Shown here one piece after another: positions 7,902 through 15,075 of a DNA stretch of 25,495 bases (the stretch's first letter is position 1; each line of letters begins with the position of its first letter). The translations under genes and the position numbers were made by a program. The notes below the pieces were generated by a model. It had not been told where the DNA came from and made no database searches. It worked only from the letters and a program-made list of their open reading frames with translations. The stretch is from contig UROL01000005.1 in assembly GCA_900549495.1 (NCBI GenBank), forward strand, positions 1 through 25,495, written 5' to 3'. This DNA is from an uncultured Eubacteriales bacterium. GTDB taxonomy: Bacteria > Bacillota > Clostridia > Oscillospirales > Oscillospiraceae.

Positions 7902-7915
7902 GGAAACCGGTTGCC
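7902..7915. promoter_or_regulatory. LacI-type operator of the transporter operon
   Basis: Read on the minus strand the site is GGCAACCGGTTTCC, with the perfect palindrome AACCGGTT at 7905-7912. It begins 11 nt downstream of the -10 box of the transporter promoter, where a bound repressor would block initiation or early elongation. It matches the site in front of the lacI gene (9170-9183) at 11 of 14 positions. Confidence 0.75.
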
Positions 7916-7926
7916 ACTTAGAACTC

Positions 7927-7955
7927 AGTATATACTTCTCTACTATATTTGTCAA
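7927..7955 (-). promoter_or_regulatory. Sigma-A promoter of the galactan transporter operon
   Basis: On the minus strand, TTGACA (7950-7955), a 17-bp spacer and TATACT (7927-7932). The 7956-8030 stretch upstream is AT-rich, as expected of an UP element. Transcription would start near 7920, giving a 5' leader of about 58 nt that contains the LacI-type operator. Confidence 0.85.
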
Positions 7956-8030
7956 TTCGGGATATACCATAAGATTTGCTCTGAATTTTTATTCATAATT
8001 AACAATTTTATTTGCGGTATAGGGAGATAG

Positions 8031-8083
8031 AAAAAGCCGCCCCGGCCTCCCGGCCTGGCTGCCGGAAAGAGCTGGGGCGGTTT
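8031..8083 (-). terminator. Intrinsic terminator of the lacI-family gene
   Basis: On the minus strand, CCGCCCC (8074-8080) pairs with GGGGCGG (8037-8043), enclosing further GGCC/CCGG pairings, and is followed by C and five T residues (8031-8035). It ends the regulator transcript just before the transporter promoter. Confidence 0.75.
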
Positions 8084-8088
8084 GCATA

Positions 8089-9096
8089 TTATTTTGTGGA
8101 AGCCCGCTGTAGAATTTCATAGGCCGGCGGGGCGTAGTCCTGCTCCGGCTGCTGCTCCAGCCGGTCAATAAGCATCCGGCAGGCCCGGCGGCCCAGCTCC
8201 ACTGCGTCAAAATGCAGGCTGGTCACCGGGGGAATGTTGTTTTTCAGCAGCACACTGTCGTAGAAGCTGGCCACCTTCACCTTCTGGGGCACGGGAACCC
8301 CCAGGCTTCGCAGATGGGCCATGGTCAGGCTGCAAAGATAGTCGTCCATGCACACAATGCAGTCCGCCCCCTGGGAAATGGCCTCCTGCACCGCCTGGGC
8401 CAGTCTCCCCTCCTCTGCCACATTGAGAAAAATCCCCTGGGCCTCCTCCGGAAGCCCGGCCTGGCCGCAGGCATCCCAGAAGCCCAGAAGGCGGCTGCGG
8501 GTGACGCAGTTGTTTTCGTCCCCGCCAATCAGCGCCATTTTTGTTACCCCCTGGGAAATCAGCAGGGCCGTCAGCTCCCGGCAGGCATTGCGGTTGTCGT
8601 TGTCGATGTGCAGGGCTTCCGGGTCGGAGGTGGGGCCAATCAGCACAAAGGGAACCTGTTTTTCCTTCAGGAACCCCACCACCGGCGAGTGCACCAGGGA
8701 GCGCATGGCAATAATGCCGTCAATTTTCCGGTTGTCAATCAGCCGGGCAATGTGGTGGGTGGTGGTCTCCTGGTCCAAGGCCATAAGCACGTCATATTGC
8801 CTGTCCGAGGCCACCTGGCACACCCCATTCAGACATTCCCGGAAAAATGCGCTGTCCACATCCCCCACCTGACCGGGCATCATCAGGCCGATGTTGTAGG
8901 TCCGGCTCCTGGCCAGACTCTGGGCCACCGCATTGGGCCGATAGCCGCATTCCTCAATAAATTCCAGAATCCGCTGCCGGGTCTGGGCGCTCAAATTCCC
9001 CTTCCCGGAAATGGCCTTGGACACCGTGGCCTTATTTACCCCCAGCTCCCGCGCAATGTCGCTGAGGGTATACTGCTTCCTGCCATTCCGCTCCAT
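8089..9096 (-). CDS. LacI-family transcriptional regulator
   Basis: A 335-residue repressor. The N-terminal helix-turn-helix TLSDIARELGVNKATVSKAI (10-29) and hinge GYRPNAVAQSLARS (51-64) are textbook LacI/GalR. The rest is a periplasmic-binding-protein-like sugar-sensing domain (NIGLMMPG from about 68; DGIIAMRS; TKMALIGGDENN; the C-terminal VTSLHFDAVELGRRACRMLIDRLE). The start ATG has AAAGGAG about 12 nt upstream. It lies on the same strand as the transporter operon and upstream of it, with its own promoter and terminator. Two near-identical AACCG-TT operators at its own promoter and at the transporter promoter suggest that it represses both and is induced by a galactoside-type ligand. Control of the divergent gene at 9504 is possible but not shown. 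Confidence 0.93.
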   Translation of the reverse strand: MERNGRKQYTLSDIARELGVNKATVSKAISGKGNLSAQTRQRILEFIEECGYRPNAVAQSLARSRTYNIGLMMPGQVGDVDSAFFRECLNGVCQVASDRQYDVLMALDQETTTHHIARLIDNRKIDGIIAMRSLVHSPVVGFLKEKQVPFVLIGPTSDPEALHIDNDNRNACRELTALLISQGVTKMALIGGDENNCVTRSRLLGFWDACGQAGLPEEAQGIFLNVAEEGRLAQAVQEAISQGADCIVCMDDYLCSLTMAHLRSLGVPVPQKVKVASFYDSVLLKNNIPPVTSLHFDAVELGRRACRMLIDRLEQQPEQDYAPPAYEILQRASTK

Positions 9097-9144
9097 CTGC
9101 CCTCACCCACTCCTTTCGGTATTCCCCAGGCACCTTTTTCCCCC

Positions 9145-9174
9145 ATCATACCAGCCCACCAACCCCCTTGTCAA
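9145..9174 (-). promoter_or_regulatory. Promoter of the lacI-family gene
   Basis: On the minus strand, TTGACA (9169-9174), an 18-bp spacer and TATGAT (9145-9150), about 50 nt before the start codon. The -35 overlaps the right half of a LacI-type operator. Confidence 0.8.
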
Positions 9175-9183
9175 GCGGTTGCC
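9170..9183. promoter_or_regulatory. LacI-type operator overlapping the lacI -35 box
   Basis: On the minus strand, GGCAACCGCTTGAC, with the near-palindrome AACCGCTT at 9173-9180 running straight into the -35 TTGACA. It shares 11 of 14 bases with the operator at 7902-7915, including the whole GGCAACCG arm. Its position predicts negative autoregulation. Confidence 0.7.
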
Positions 9184-9360
9184 GAATGCCACCTCAACAA
9201 CCCCCCAAAAAAACCCACCAGCCCGCAGCAATCCCCTGGGGGACATTTCCAGCGGACTGTGCGCCTGCCAGCAAAGCAAGGAGAGGAAATGGCCATTTGT
9301 CAATTTGCTGGTTTGATATTTTAATTATTGAAATCGATATTTGCAATCCGAAATTTCGAA
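9184..9360. other. Gene-free divergent regulatory region
   Basis: Part of the 407-nt gap between lacI and the plus-strand gene at 9504. It holds no convincing long gene. An 11-codon frame (9289-9324, MAICQFAGLIF) has a good AAGGAG but lies upstream of the only promoter seen. The last 40 nt are AT-rich and contain TGAAATCG-ATAT at 9329-9340 (partly like a LacI/CcpA site) and the palindrome CGAAATTTCG at 9349-9358, directly against the -35 of the promoter at 9361. These are candidate operators for the 9504 gene. Confidence 0.45.
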
Positions 9361-9389
9361 TTGACGGCAGGGAGGCCCTCTGTTACAAT
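9361..9389 (+). promoter_or_regulatory. Sigma-A promoter for the 671-aa hydrolase-like gene
   Basis: TTGACG (9361-9366), a 17-bp spacer and TACAAT (9384-9389). The same TTGACG-N17-TACAATGTG layout recurs at 16793 for the second transporter. The start site near 9396 leaves a leader of about 108 nt. Confidence 0.75.
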
Positions 9390-9446
9390 GTGAAAAAGAA
9401 AACAGGGCGGCAATTCCCCGGACAATCGAAAAATGACTTGGGAGGG

Positions 9447-9467
9447 GCCGCATACTGCGGCTCTTTT
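9447..9467 (+). terminator. Leader hairpin with U-run (possible attenuator)
   Basis: GCCGCA-TAC-TGCGGC (9447-9461) is followed by TCTTTT, 37 nt before the start codon at 9504 and inside the leader. It looks like a small intrinsic terminator. No clear competing antiterminator structure is seen. The hairpin core is 14/15 identical to the one at 18337-18351. Confidence 0.45.
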
Positions 9468-9503
9468 GCTCTGTGGACACAAAGGCGGAGAGGGGAAGGG
9501 AAA

Positions 9504-11519
9504 ATGCGTAACGTGCAGTCTGCGCCGGTGGGCTTCGGCTGGAAGCATCTGCGGGAAAAAGTGCCAGGCGACGCCCTGGGGAAAATCCATTTGCACACCG
9601 ACGAAAGCCTGGAGGCCCAGTCCTACAGGATAGAAAAAACAGACACCGGAATCCGGGTATCCGCCGGGGACGATGCCGGCATGATGTATGGGCTGCTGGA
9701 TCTGGCGGATATGTACAACGGAGGCTGGCCGGAAAGCATTCGGATTTTTCAGCGGCCCTATCTGCAAAACAGGGGCATCAAGCTGAATATTCCGCTGGAT
9801 GCCAGAACCCCCAGCTACTCCGACGCATCCTCGTCCGCCTTTGAGAACATCGGCAATATGTGGGAATTTTCTTTCTGGCGGGAATTTCTGGATTCCATGG
9901 CAGAGCAGAAATACAATGTCCTGAGCCTTTGGAATCTCTCCCCCTTTCCCAGCCTGGTGCGGGTTCCGGAATACCCCCTGATTGCGCTGGAGAATGTTGT
10001 TTGCAGTACAGTGCCCCCCAGGCCGGATATGAGCGGAGACCATATGTGGACTCCGGATATGGTGGAGGGGGCCTATGCAATCCGCAGAATGACCATAGAT
10101 GAAAAAATGGATTTCTGGCGCAGGGTGATGCAGTATGCCCAGGACCGCTGCATTCGGGTATATCTGTTTACCTGGAATCTGTTTGTCTATGGGACAGAGG
10201 GAAATCCCTATGGAATCACCTGCTGCCAGAGCAATCCCATAACCGCAGATTATCTGCGCTGTTCGGTTCGTGCGCTTCTGGAGGCCTACCCGCTGCTGGC
10301 AGGCATCGGGATAACCTCAGGGGAAAATATGGCAGGGGACGAGACGGACATTCCCTTTCTGCGGAATACCTACGGCAGGGCGGTGGAGGAATACTGCGCC
10401 CACAATCCGGGGCGCAGCGTGGAGCTGATTCATCGGATGCAGTATGCCCGATATGGGCAGATTCAGGAGCAATATCAGAATTTCAAGGGCAGCTTTTCGG
10501 TGAGCTTCAAGTATTCCCAGGCCCACATCCATTCGGATGCCAGACCGGCTTTCTTTGCAGATTTTTTGAAAAATTGTCCGGGGGAGGAACGGTTCTGGCT
10601 AACGCTGCGGGATGATGACTATTATTTTTACCGCTGGTACGATTATGGCTTTGCCCGGGAGCTGTTTCGCCGGATGCCGGTGGAGCGGGTGCAGGGATTT
10701 TACCTGGGAGCCGACGGCTTTACCTGGGGCAGGGACTATACCGGCTATGATTCGGCACATCCGCTGTACATTCAGAAAATGTGGGGAAAGCTGGGGCTTT
10801 TCGGCCAGCTGAGCTACAACCCGAATAAGCCGGAGGAATTCTTTATCCGAGAGATGGAAAGGCGGCTTGGGCGGGAGGATGCCGCCCGGATAGCCGAAGC
10901 CTGGACTCTGGCCTCCTCTGGCTTCCGGATTTTGCAGGCGGTGCATTGGAATGATTACGACTTCCAGTGGTATCCGGAGGGCTGCTGCCGGTTTCTGCAT
11001 CCGCCGGTGGGAAAGCTGGTATTTTGCGATGTGAATGAGTTTATGAGCAGACCCGCCATGCCGGGCACGCCCTACCAGTCTGTGAGGGAGTACTGCGAAA
11101 ACGGAAGACATGGTACCAAGGAAAAGCCCCGGACTCCCATGGCGGCGGTTGGACATCTTCGTAGAAATCTCCGCCAAATGGATGGGCTTCTGGCATCGCT
11201 GAGCCCGGAGGGAAATCCTGAGCTGACGGCGGTTCTAACGGATATTCAGGCAATGTATTTTCTGACTGCATATTATGCAGATAAGCTCCAGGCGGCCATT
11301 GAGCTGTGCTGCTTCCGCCAGGACCGAAGCAAAATTCAATACCGCCAGCGGGCGGTTCGGCTGCTGAAAAGAGCGGCCCAGACCTGGAAAAGCTATTCTG
11401 CCTTTTCCAGAGCACATTACCGCCCCCAGAGACTGACCCGCATGGGCGGAAATCTGGTGGATTTTACGGCCTTTGACCGTGGGGCGGAGGAGGATGTGAA
11501 TCTGGCCCTGTATCAGTGA
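9504..11519 (+). CDS. Uncharacterised 671-aa glycoside-hydrolase-like protein (GH67/GH20-like layout)
   Basis: Residues about 27-75 form the beta/alpha accessory domain that precedes GH67 and GH20 barrels, ending in the hallmark GDDAGMMYGLLDLADMYNGG. Then RPYLQNRGIKLNIPLDARTPSYSD (84-107) opens the barrel, followed by FDS-type helices, NVLSLWNLSPFPSLVRVPEYP (138-158), a TSGENM-GDE motif (271-280, Glu274 a candidate catalytic acid) and YLGADGFTWG (about 395). There is no signal peptide, so it is cytoplasmic. The frame is open from 9168, but the promoter at 9361 and the GAGGGGAAGGG just before the ATG at 9504 set the start. It would hydrolyse an imported uronic-acid- or hexosamine-like glycoside; the exact family and substrate are not established from sequence alone. 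Confidence 0.8.
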   Translation: MRNVQSAPVGFGWKHLREKVPGDALGKIHLHTDESLEAQSYRIEKTDTGIRVSAGDDAGMMYGLLDLADMYNGGWPESIRIFQRPYLQNRGIKLNIPLDARTPSYSDASSSAFENIGNMWEFSFWREFLDSMAEQKYNVLSLWNLSPFPSLVRVPEYPLIALENVVCSTVPPRPDMSGDHMWTPDMVEGAYAIRRMTIDEKMDFWRRVMQYAQDRCIRVYLFTWNLFVYGTEGNPYGITCCQSNPITADYLRCSVRALLEAYPLLAGIGITSGENMAGDETDIPFLRNTYGRAVEEYCAHNPGRSVELIHRMQYARYGQIQEQYQNFKGSFSVSFKYSQAHIHSDARPAFFADFLKNCPGEERFWLTLRDDDYYFYRWYDYGFARELFRRMPVERVQGFYLGADGFTWGRDYTGYDSAHPLYIQKMWGKLGLFGQLSYNPNKPEEFFIREMERRLGREDAARIAEAWTLASSGFRILQAVHWNDYDFQWYPEGCCRFLHPPVGKLVFCDVNEFMSRPAMPGTPYQSVREYCENGRHGTKEKPRTPMAAVGHLRRNLRQMDGLLASLSPEGNPELTAVLTDIQAMYFLTAYYADKLQAAIELCCFRQDRSKIQYRQRAVRLLKRAAQTWKSYSAFSRAHYRPQRLTRMGGNLVDFTAFDRGAEEDVNLALYQ

Positions 11520-11614
11520 CAGAAGAAAAACCGACAATGGCAACGGGCGCTGCCCGACAAAATACCCATGGTGGGCCGGAAGCATTCACCGCCCCCAAAA
11601 TAAGGAGGACAGCT

Positions 11615-11843
11615 ATGGAGAACACATACGCACATAGGAAGCAAAAGGCCGTTGTCCGTCTCCTGAGGGATGGAAAACCTGTGCCCAACGCAGACATTCG
11701 GCTGGACGGATATAACGGCTCGCACCGGAGGGGAGGGCACTGTAAATCTGGATGGCTTCCGGGGGGAATATACCGCCTATGTGGCAGGCAGGGAGATTCC
11801 CTTCACCCTTGGCACAGAGCAGGAGATTGTTCTGAGGCTTTGA
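11615..11843 (+). pseudogene. Small beta-sandwich (carboxypeptidase-regulatory-like) gene with a +1 frameshift
   Basis: AAGGAGG lies 6 nt before the ATG at 11615. The first 32 codons (MENTYAHRKQKAVVRLLRDG to DIRLDG) end at 11710. From 11712 the next frame continues ITARTGGEGTVNLDGFRG and later EIPFTLGTEQEIVLRL, then TGA at 11841-11843. Joined across one extra base at about 11711, the two halves give a coherent 75-residue domain of the 'RDGKPVPNADIRLDG...GTVNLDG...YTAYVAG' type seen in Ig-like/carboxypeptidase regulatory modules. Without correction the first frame runs into an unrelated Arg/Gly-rich tail. It is either a recent pseudogene or a single-base assembly error. Function is unknown; it sits 95 nt after the 671-residue hydrolase gene and probably shares its transcript. 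Confidence 0.7.
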
Positions 11844-11844
11844 G

Positions 11845-11872
11845 AAAAAAGATTCCGGCATAAGCCGGAATC
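11845..11872 (-). terminator. Intrinsic terminator of larA
   Basis: On the minus strand, GATTCCGGC and GCCGGAATC (11851-11859 and 11864-11872) form a perfect 9-bp stem with a 4-nt loop, followed by six T residues (11845-11850). It lies 9 nt past the larA stop codon. For plus-strand transcripts it lacks a U-tract. Confidence 0.88.
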
Positions 11873-11880
11873 CAGAGGGA

Positions 11881-13146
11881 TCAAATACACATGGCGCCGA
11901 CGCCATCGGGAATGATGACGGCATGGCCGTTGGGGTGGGCCTGAAGCGCCAGGGAAACGGCCTGCTCCAGGGAATGGCACCAGGTCATTTTCATATCGGT
12001 AATCGCCTGCCGCAGACTGGGGTCGGTGACAAAAAGTACACGGTGCTTTTCCAGAATCCGGCACAAAATCTGGTACTGCCATTGATCTGGCAGGGTTTCC
12101 TCAGCAGGGACACTGCGGATTTGACGCAGCAGGGCGGCGGGAGAGGCACAGGATTTCATGGCACGGTAGAACTGTTCGCCGCCGATTCCGTCCGCACATT
12201 GGGCGCAGACAATAATATCAGCACCTGGGGCAGCGGCGGCCTCTGCGGTTGACAGGGATTTGACAACCTGGTAGACGTTTTGATCCAGCGGCGCACCTCC
12301 GTTGGAGGTTATAACAATGTCTCCGGGCTTGGAGCAATGCACACCGGCCAGCTGCCCCATAATGCGGCAGCCCTCCCGGTGGGCGGCAATGGGGTCTCCG
12401 GCTACGGCATGGATGACCTGCTTCTCCTCGTCCAGCAGTACGTTGACGATGAACCGCAGACCGGCCAGCCTTGCGGCGGCCTCCATATCCCCGTGAATGG
12501 GATTCCCCTCCAGGATACCGGCCCGGGAGCAGGGATGGTCGATGAGCTGGGCGCAGTGGTTCCCCAGGACTGTCCGCCTGGAGCAGACACCGGGAAGGAC
12601 ACTCTTTCTTCCCCCGGAGAAACCGGCGAAGAAGTGAGGCTCGATAAAGCCCTCTGCCAGCAGAAGCTCCGTTTCGGTGGCAATTCGGTTTATACGCATG
12701 GCAGCGCCGGAGGGAAGTGTCCCCAGATTGACCATATTTTCGGAGTCGTCGCAGTCATGGATAACAATGTGCTCGTTGTGGAAGTTTTCGTCCCCCAGCT
12801 TGGCCTTTAGCTCTTCGTCCGTGGTGCCCCGGTGGCAGCCGGTTGCCACAAGAAGGGTGATGCGGATGCCTGGGGAGCCCTCCCGAAGCGCCTGAAGCAT
12901 GGGCGGGAGAATCCACCGGCTGGGTACGGGCCGGGTGTGGTCGCTGATGAGGATAACTGCGCTGTGCTTTCCGGCGGCAAGCTCCCGAAGAGGAACGCTG
13001 CCGATGGGAGAGGCCAGGGCATCTCGGATTTGCTGCCCGGGGGCCCTGGGGGAGCTATCCGGCTTCCGGGGGGTGAGGATTTCCCAGGAGGAAAAGGCAC
13101 CCTCCGCAGTGCAATGGCTGTGACCGTAGGGAATGGAAAGTATCAT
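11881..13146 (-). CDS. larA: LarA-family nickel-pincer-nucleotide-dependent 2-hydroxyacid racemase
   Basis: A 421-residue LarA homologue. The residues known in Lactobacillus plantarum LarA (Asp72, His108, His174, Lys184, His200) all appear with a constant offset of three: Asp69 in SDHTRPVPS, His105 in ATGCHRGTTDEE, His171 in EPHFFAGFSGG, Lys181 in GGRKSVLPG (the covalent cofactor anchor) and His197 in LGNHCAQ. It therefore should bind the nickel-pincer cofactor and racemise or epimerise a 2-hydroxyacid; the family covers lactate and many other substrates. The cofactor enzymes LarB, LarC and LarE are not in the window. It is a monocistronic gene with its own promoter and terminator, divergent from the MBL-fold gene. 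The ATG at 13146 has AGGAG 8 nt upstream. The substrate is unknown; an acid made by the neighbouring sugar-acid enzymes is plausible. Confidence 0.92.
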   Translation of the reverse strand: MILSIPYGHSHCTAEGAFSSWEILTPRKPDSSPRAPGQQIRDALASPIGSVPLRELAAGKHSAVILISDHTRPVPSRWILPPMLQALREGSPGIRITLLVATGCHRGTTDEELKAKLGDENFHNEHIVIHDCDDSENMVNLGTLPSGAAMRINRIATETELLLAEGFIEPHFFAGFSGGRKSVLPGVCSRRTVLGNHCAQLIDHPCSRAGILEGNPIHGDMEAAARLAGLRFIVNVLLDEEKQVIHAVAGDPIAAHREGCRIMGQLAGVHCSKPGDIVITSNGGAPLDQNVYQVVKSLSTAEAAAAPGADIIVCAQCADGIGGEQFYRAMKSCASPAALLRQIRSVPAEETLPDQWQYQILCRILEKHRVLFVTDPSLRQAITDMKMTWCHSLEQAVSLALQAHPNGHAVIIPDGVGAMCI

Positions 13147-13179
13147 ATAAACCGCTCCTGTTTTTTGATTTCCTCCTGC

Positions 13180-13208
13180 ATTGTACTGTGAAAAGCAGTC
13201 GGTGTCAA
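13180..13208 (-). promoter_or_regulatory. Sigma-A promoter of larA
   Basis: On the minus strand, TTGACA (13203-13208), a 17-bp spacer and TACAAT (13180-13185), about 34 nt before the start codon, so the leader is very short. No operator is obvious. In the divergent 123-nt gap no equally good promoter is seen for the plus-strand operon. Confidence 0.85.
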
Positions 13209-13269
13209 TCTAGCTATTTCGTATTCTAAAATAAAAGGTTGAAAAATAAAATTATTTTATGGAAATAAA

Positions 13270-14034
13270 ATGAGAGAAAAGCCGGTGAAGGGTATGAAAA
13301 TATCGGAGCATATCTATTTGATAGGAAGCGGCTGCATGGGCCTTTCTCCGGAGGGGGACTGTAATGTGTATGCGCTGGCGGATGGCGGGGATATCTACCT
13401 GGTGGATTGCGGATTCCATGAGGACCCAGGCGGACTGCTGCACAATATGGAGCAGGACGGCCTGGAATGCGCCAATCTGCGGGGGGTGCTGTTGACCCAT
13501 ATTCACCCGGATCACGCAGGGGCGGTTCCTGCTTTTCAGAAAATGGGCATCCCGATTATGGGCTGTGAGGAGAGCGCACAGGTGCTGGAGCAGGGAATCG
13601 GGGCGTATTACCGGCTGCGGGAGAGACTTCCTCCCTCCGGCTTCCGGGATTATTTCTGCAATCCGGTTCGGGGCCGGGTGGATCGGGTCTTGCGGCCGGG
13701 AGAGCGAATTGCGTTTGGAGGGTGCACGGTGGAGATGGTTCCCACACCGGGCCATTCCCCGGACTCTGTATGCTATCTGATGCGATGCGGGGGAAAAACG
13801 CATTTGTTTACAGGGGATACCCTTTTTTATCAGGGCCAGGTCAGCTACTTTACCAATGTCCTGTCCTGCACGGATTGCTACCCCAGAACCATAGAAGCCC
13901 TGGCCGCACTACGCCCGGAGGGGCTGTATCCTGGCCACCTCCTGTTTTCCGTGACCAGGGGCTGGGTCTCCACGGAGCGGGCAAAGGCATATCTGGATGC
14001 GGGGGTTCTCCCGCCAATGAAAAAATACTCCTGA
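13270..14034 (+). CDS. Metallo-beta-lactamase-fold hydrolase
   Basis: A 254-residue MBL-fold protein with all binuclear metal ligands: THIHPDH (His77, His79, Asp81, His82), His162 in TPGHSPDS, Asp183 in FTGDTLF and His223 in LYPGHL. The family includes glyoxalase II, lactonases and other esterases; here a sugar-lactone hydrolase would fit next to an SDR dehydrogenase, but that is inference. The ATG at 13270 gives MREKPVKGMKISEHIYLIGSG; an in-frame ATG at 13294 is also possible, and neither has a strong Shine-Dalgarno (GGAAAT and GAAGGG, respectively, poorly spaced). No signal peptide. It is the first gene of the plus-strand metabolic group, 117 nt before the SDR gene. Confidence 0.87.
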   Translation: MREKPVKGMKISEHIYLIGSGCMGLSPEGDCNVYALADGGDIYLVDCGFHEDPGGLLHNMEQDGLECANLRGVLLTHIHPDHAGAVPAFQKMGIPIMGCEESAQVLEQGIGAYYRLRERLPPSGFRDYFCNPVRGRVDRVLRPGERIAFGGCTVEMVPTPGHSPDSVCYLMRCGGKTHLFTGDTLFYQGQVSYFTNVLSCTDCYPRTIEALAALRPEGLYPGHLLFSVTRGWVSTERAKAYLDAGVLPPMKKYS

Positions 14035-14151
14035 GAAACGCTGTTGACATTCAGAAGGCTTTGACAAGGCAGACAGACCCCGGCAGCGGGCGAACCGCCG
14101 CTGGGCTGCCAACAATTTTTCTCAGGGCCATGATAGGAAGGAAAGGAATTT

Positions 14152-15021
14152 ATGAATATTCGGTTCGAAGGAAAAAACGTGCTGGTTACCGGTGCGGCCC
14201 GGGGAATTGGCCGGGCGGTGGCCCTGGCCTTTGCCAGGGATGGGGCCAATGTCCTGGTGAATACCCGCAATCAGGAGACGTTGGATGCGATTTATGAGGA
14301 GGTATCCGCTGCGGGAAATGGCAGGGCGGCCAAATACCTGGCGGATGTAGGCGACATAGAGCAGATCAATGCCATGTGCGATTATATGATTCAGGAATTG
14401 GGCGGCATCGATATTCTGGTGACCAATGCGGCGGACACCGGCCGGTGGCCCTTCCTGGGCATTACCCCGGAGATTTTGGAGCGGCATGTGAAAACAAACC
14501 TGACCGGAGTGCTTTTCCTGAATCAGAGGGCGGCGAAGGATATGATTCGCCGAAAGGCTCCGGGACGAATTGTCAATTTTTCCTCCATCGGGGCGACAAA
14601 GCCCCACCGTATGCAGGTGCCGTATGATACAACCAAGGGCGCAATTGAAGCCATTACCCGGTCAGCTGCCCTGGAGCTGGCCCCCTTTGGAATCACCGTC
14701 AATGCGGTTGCGCCGGCCTGCGTCAAGCGTGCAGATACCCTCCATATTGTGGACAATCGCCCCAAAGAGGCGAGCTTCTATGAATCTCCCATTCTGCGGT
14801 GGGGCGAGCCGGAAGACGTGGCCTGGCTGATTGAATTTCTGGCTTCGGAATATGCGGGCTTTATTACGGGAGACGTGATTCCCATTGATGGAGGCATGGC
14901 AATTCAGTCCCGGCGCTTCCCAACCCCGGATGCGCCGGATGCGGCGCACTTTATGCCGGAGCCGAAGAACCTGCAATCCTTTATCGCTTCCGGAGAGATT
15001 CCGGAGACCTACCTGGTTTGA
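14152..15021 (+). CDS. Short-chain dehydrogenase/reductase (SDR)
   Basis: A 289-residue classical SDR with a Rossmann fold. The cofactor motif TGAARGIG is at 13-20, TNAAD at 91-95, catalytic Asn116, Ser144/145 (NFSSIG), and Tyr158-Lys162 in YDTTK. The residues after beta-2 (NTRN) with Arg39 hint at NADP preference, but weakly. A C-terminal tail of about 35 residues (RRFPTPDAPDAAHFMPEP...) extends past the usual IDGG end, as in some sugar and polyol dehydrogenases. GGAAGGAAAGG lies before the ATG. It lies 54 nt upstream of the iron-type alcohol dehydrogenase gene. Probable role: oxidation or reduction of a sugar or sugar acid; substrate not deducible. Confidence 0.9.
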   Translation: MNIRFEGKNVLVTGAARGIGRAVALAFARDGANVLVNTRNQETLDAIYEEVSAAGNGRAAKYLADVGDIEQINAMCDYMIQELGGIDILVTNAADTGRWPFLGITPEILERHVKTNLTGVLFLNQRAAKDMIRRKAPGRIVNFSSIGATKPHRMQVPYDTTKGAIEAITRSAALELAPFGITVNAVAPACVKRADTLHIVDNRPKEASFYESPILRWGEPEDVAWLIEFLASEYAGFITGDVIPIDGGMAIQSRRFPTPDAPDAAHFMPEPKNLQSFIASGEIPETYLV

Positions 15022-15075
15022 GGCACCGGGGCGTTTTGTAAATTTGACATCAAAAAAATATAAAGGAGCGAAATA

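Noticed and set aside
9289..9324. 11-codon leader peptide (MAICQFAGLIF) with a good Shine-Dalgarno
   Set aside because: It lies upstream of the only promoter found for the 9504 gene and has no visible promoter of its own.
14041..14110. Two TTGACA-like boxes before the SDR gene as a possible promoter
   Set aside because: No acceptable -10 box follows at 16-18 nt from either box.
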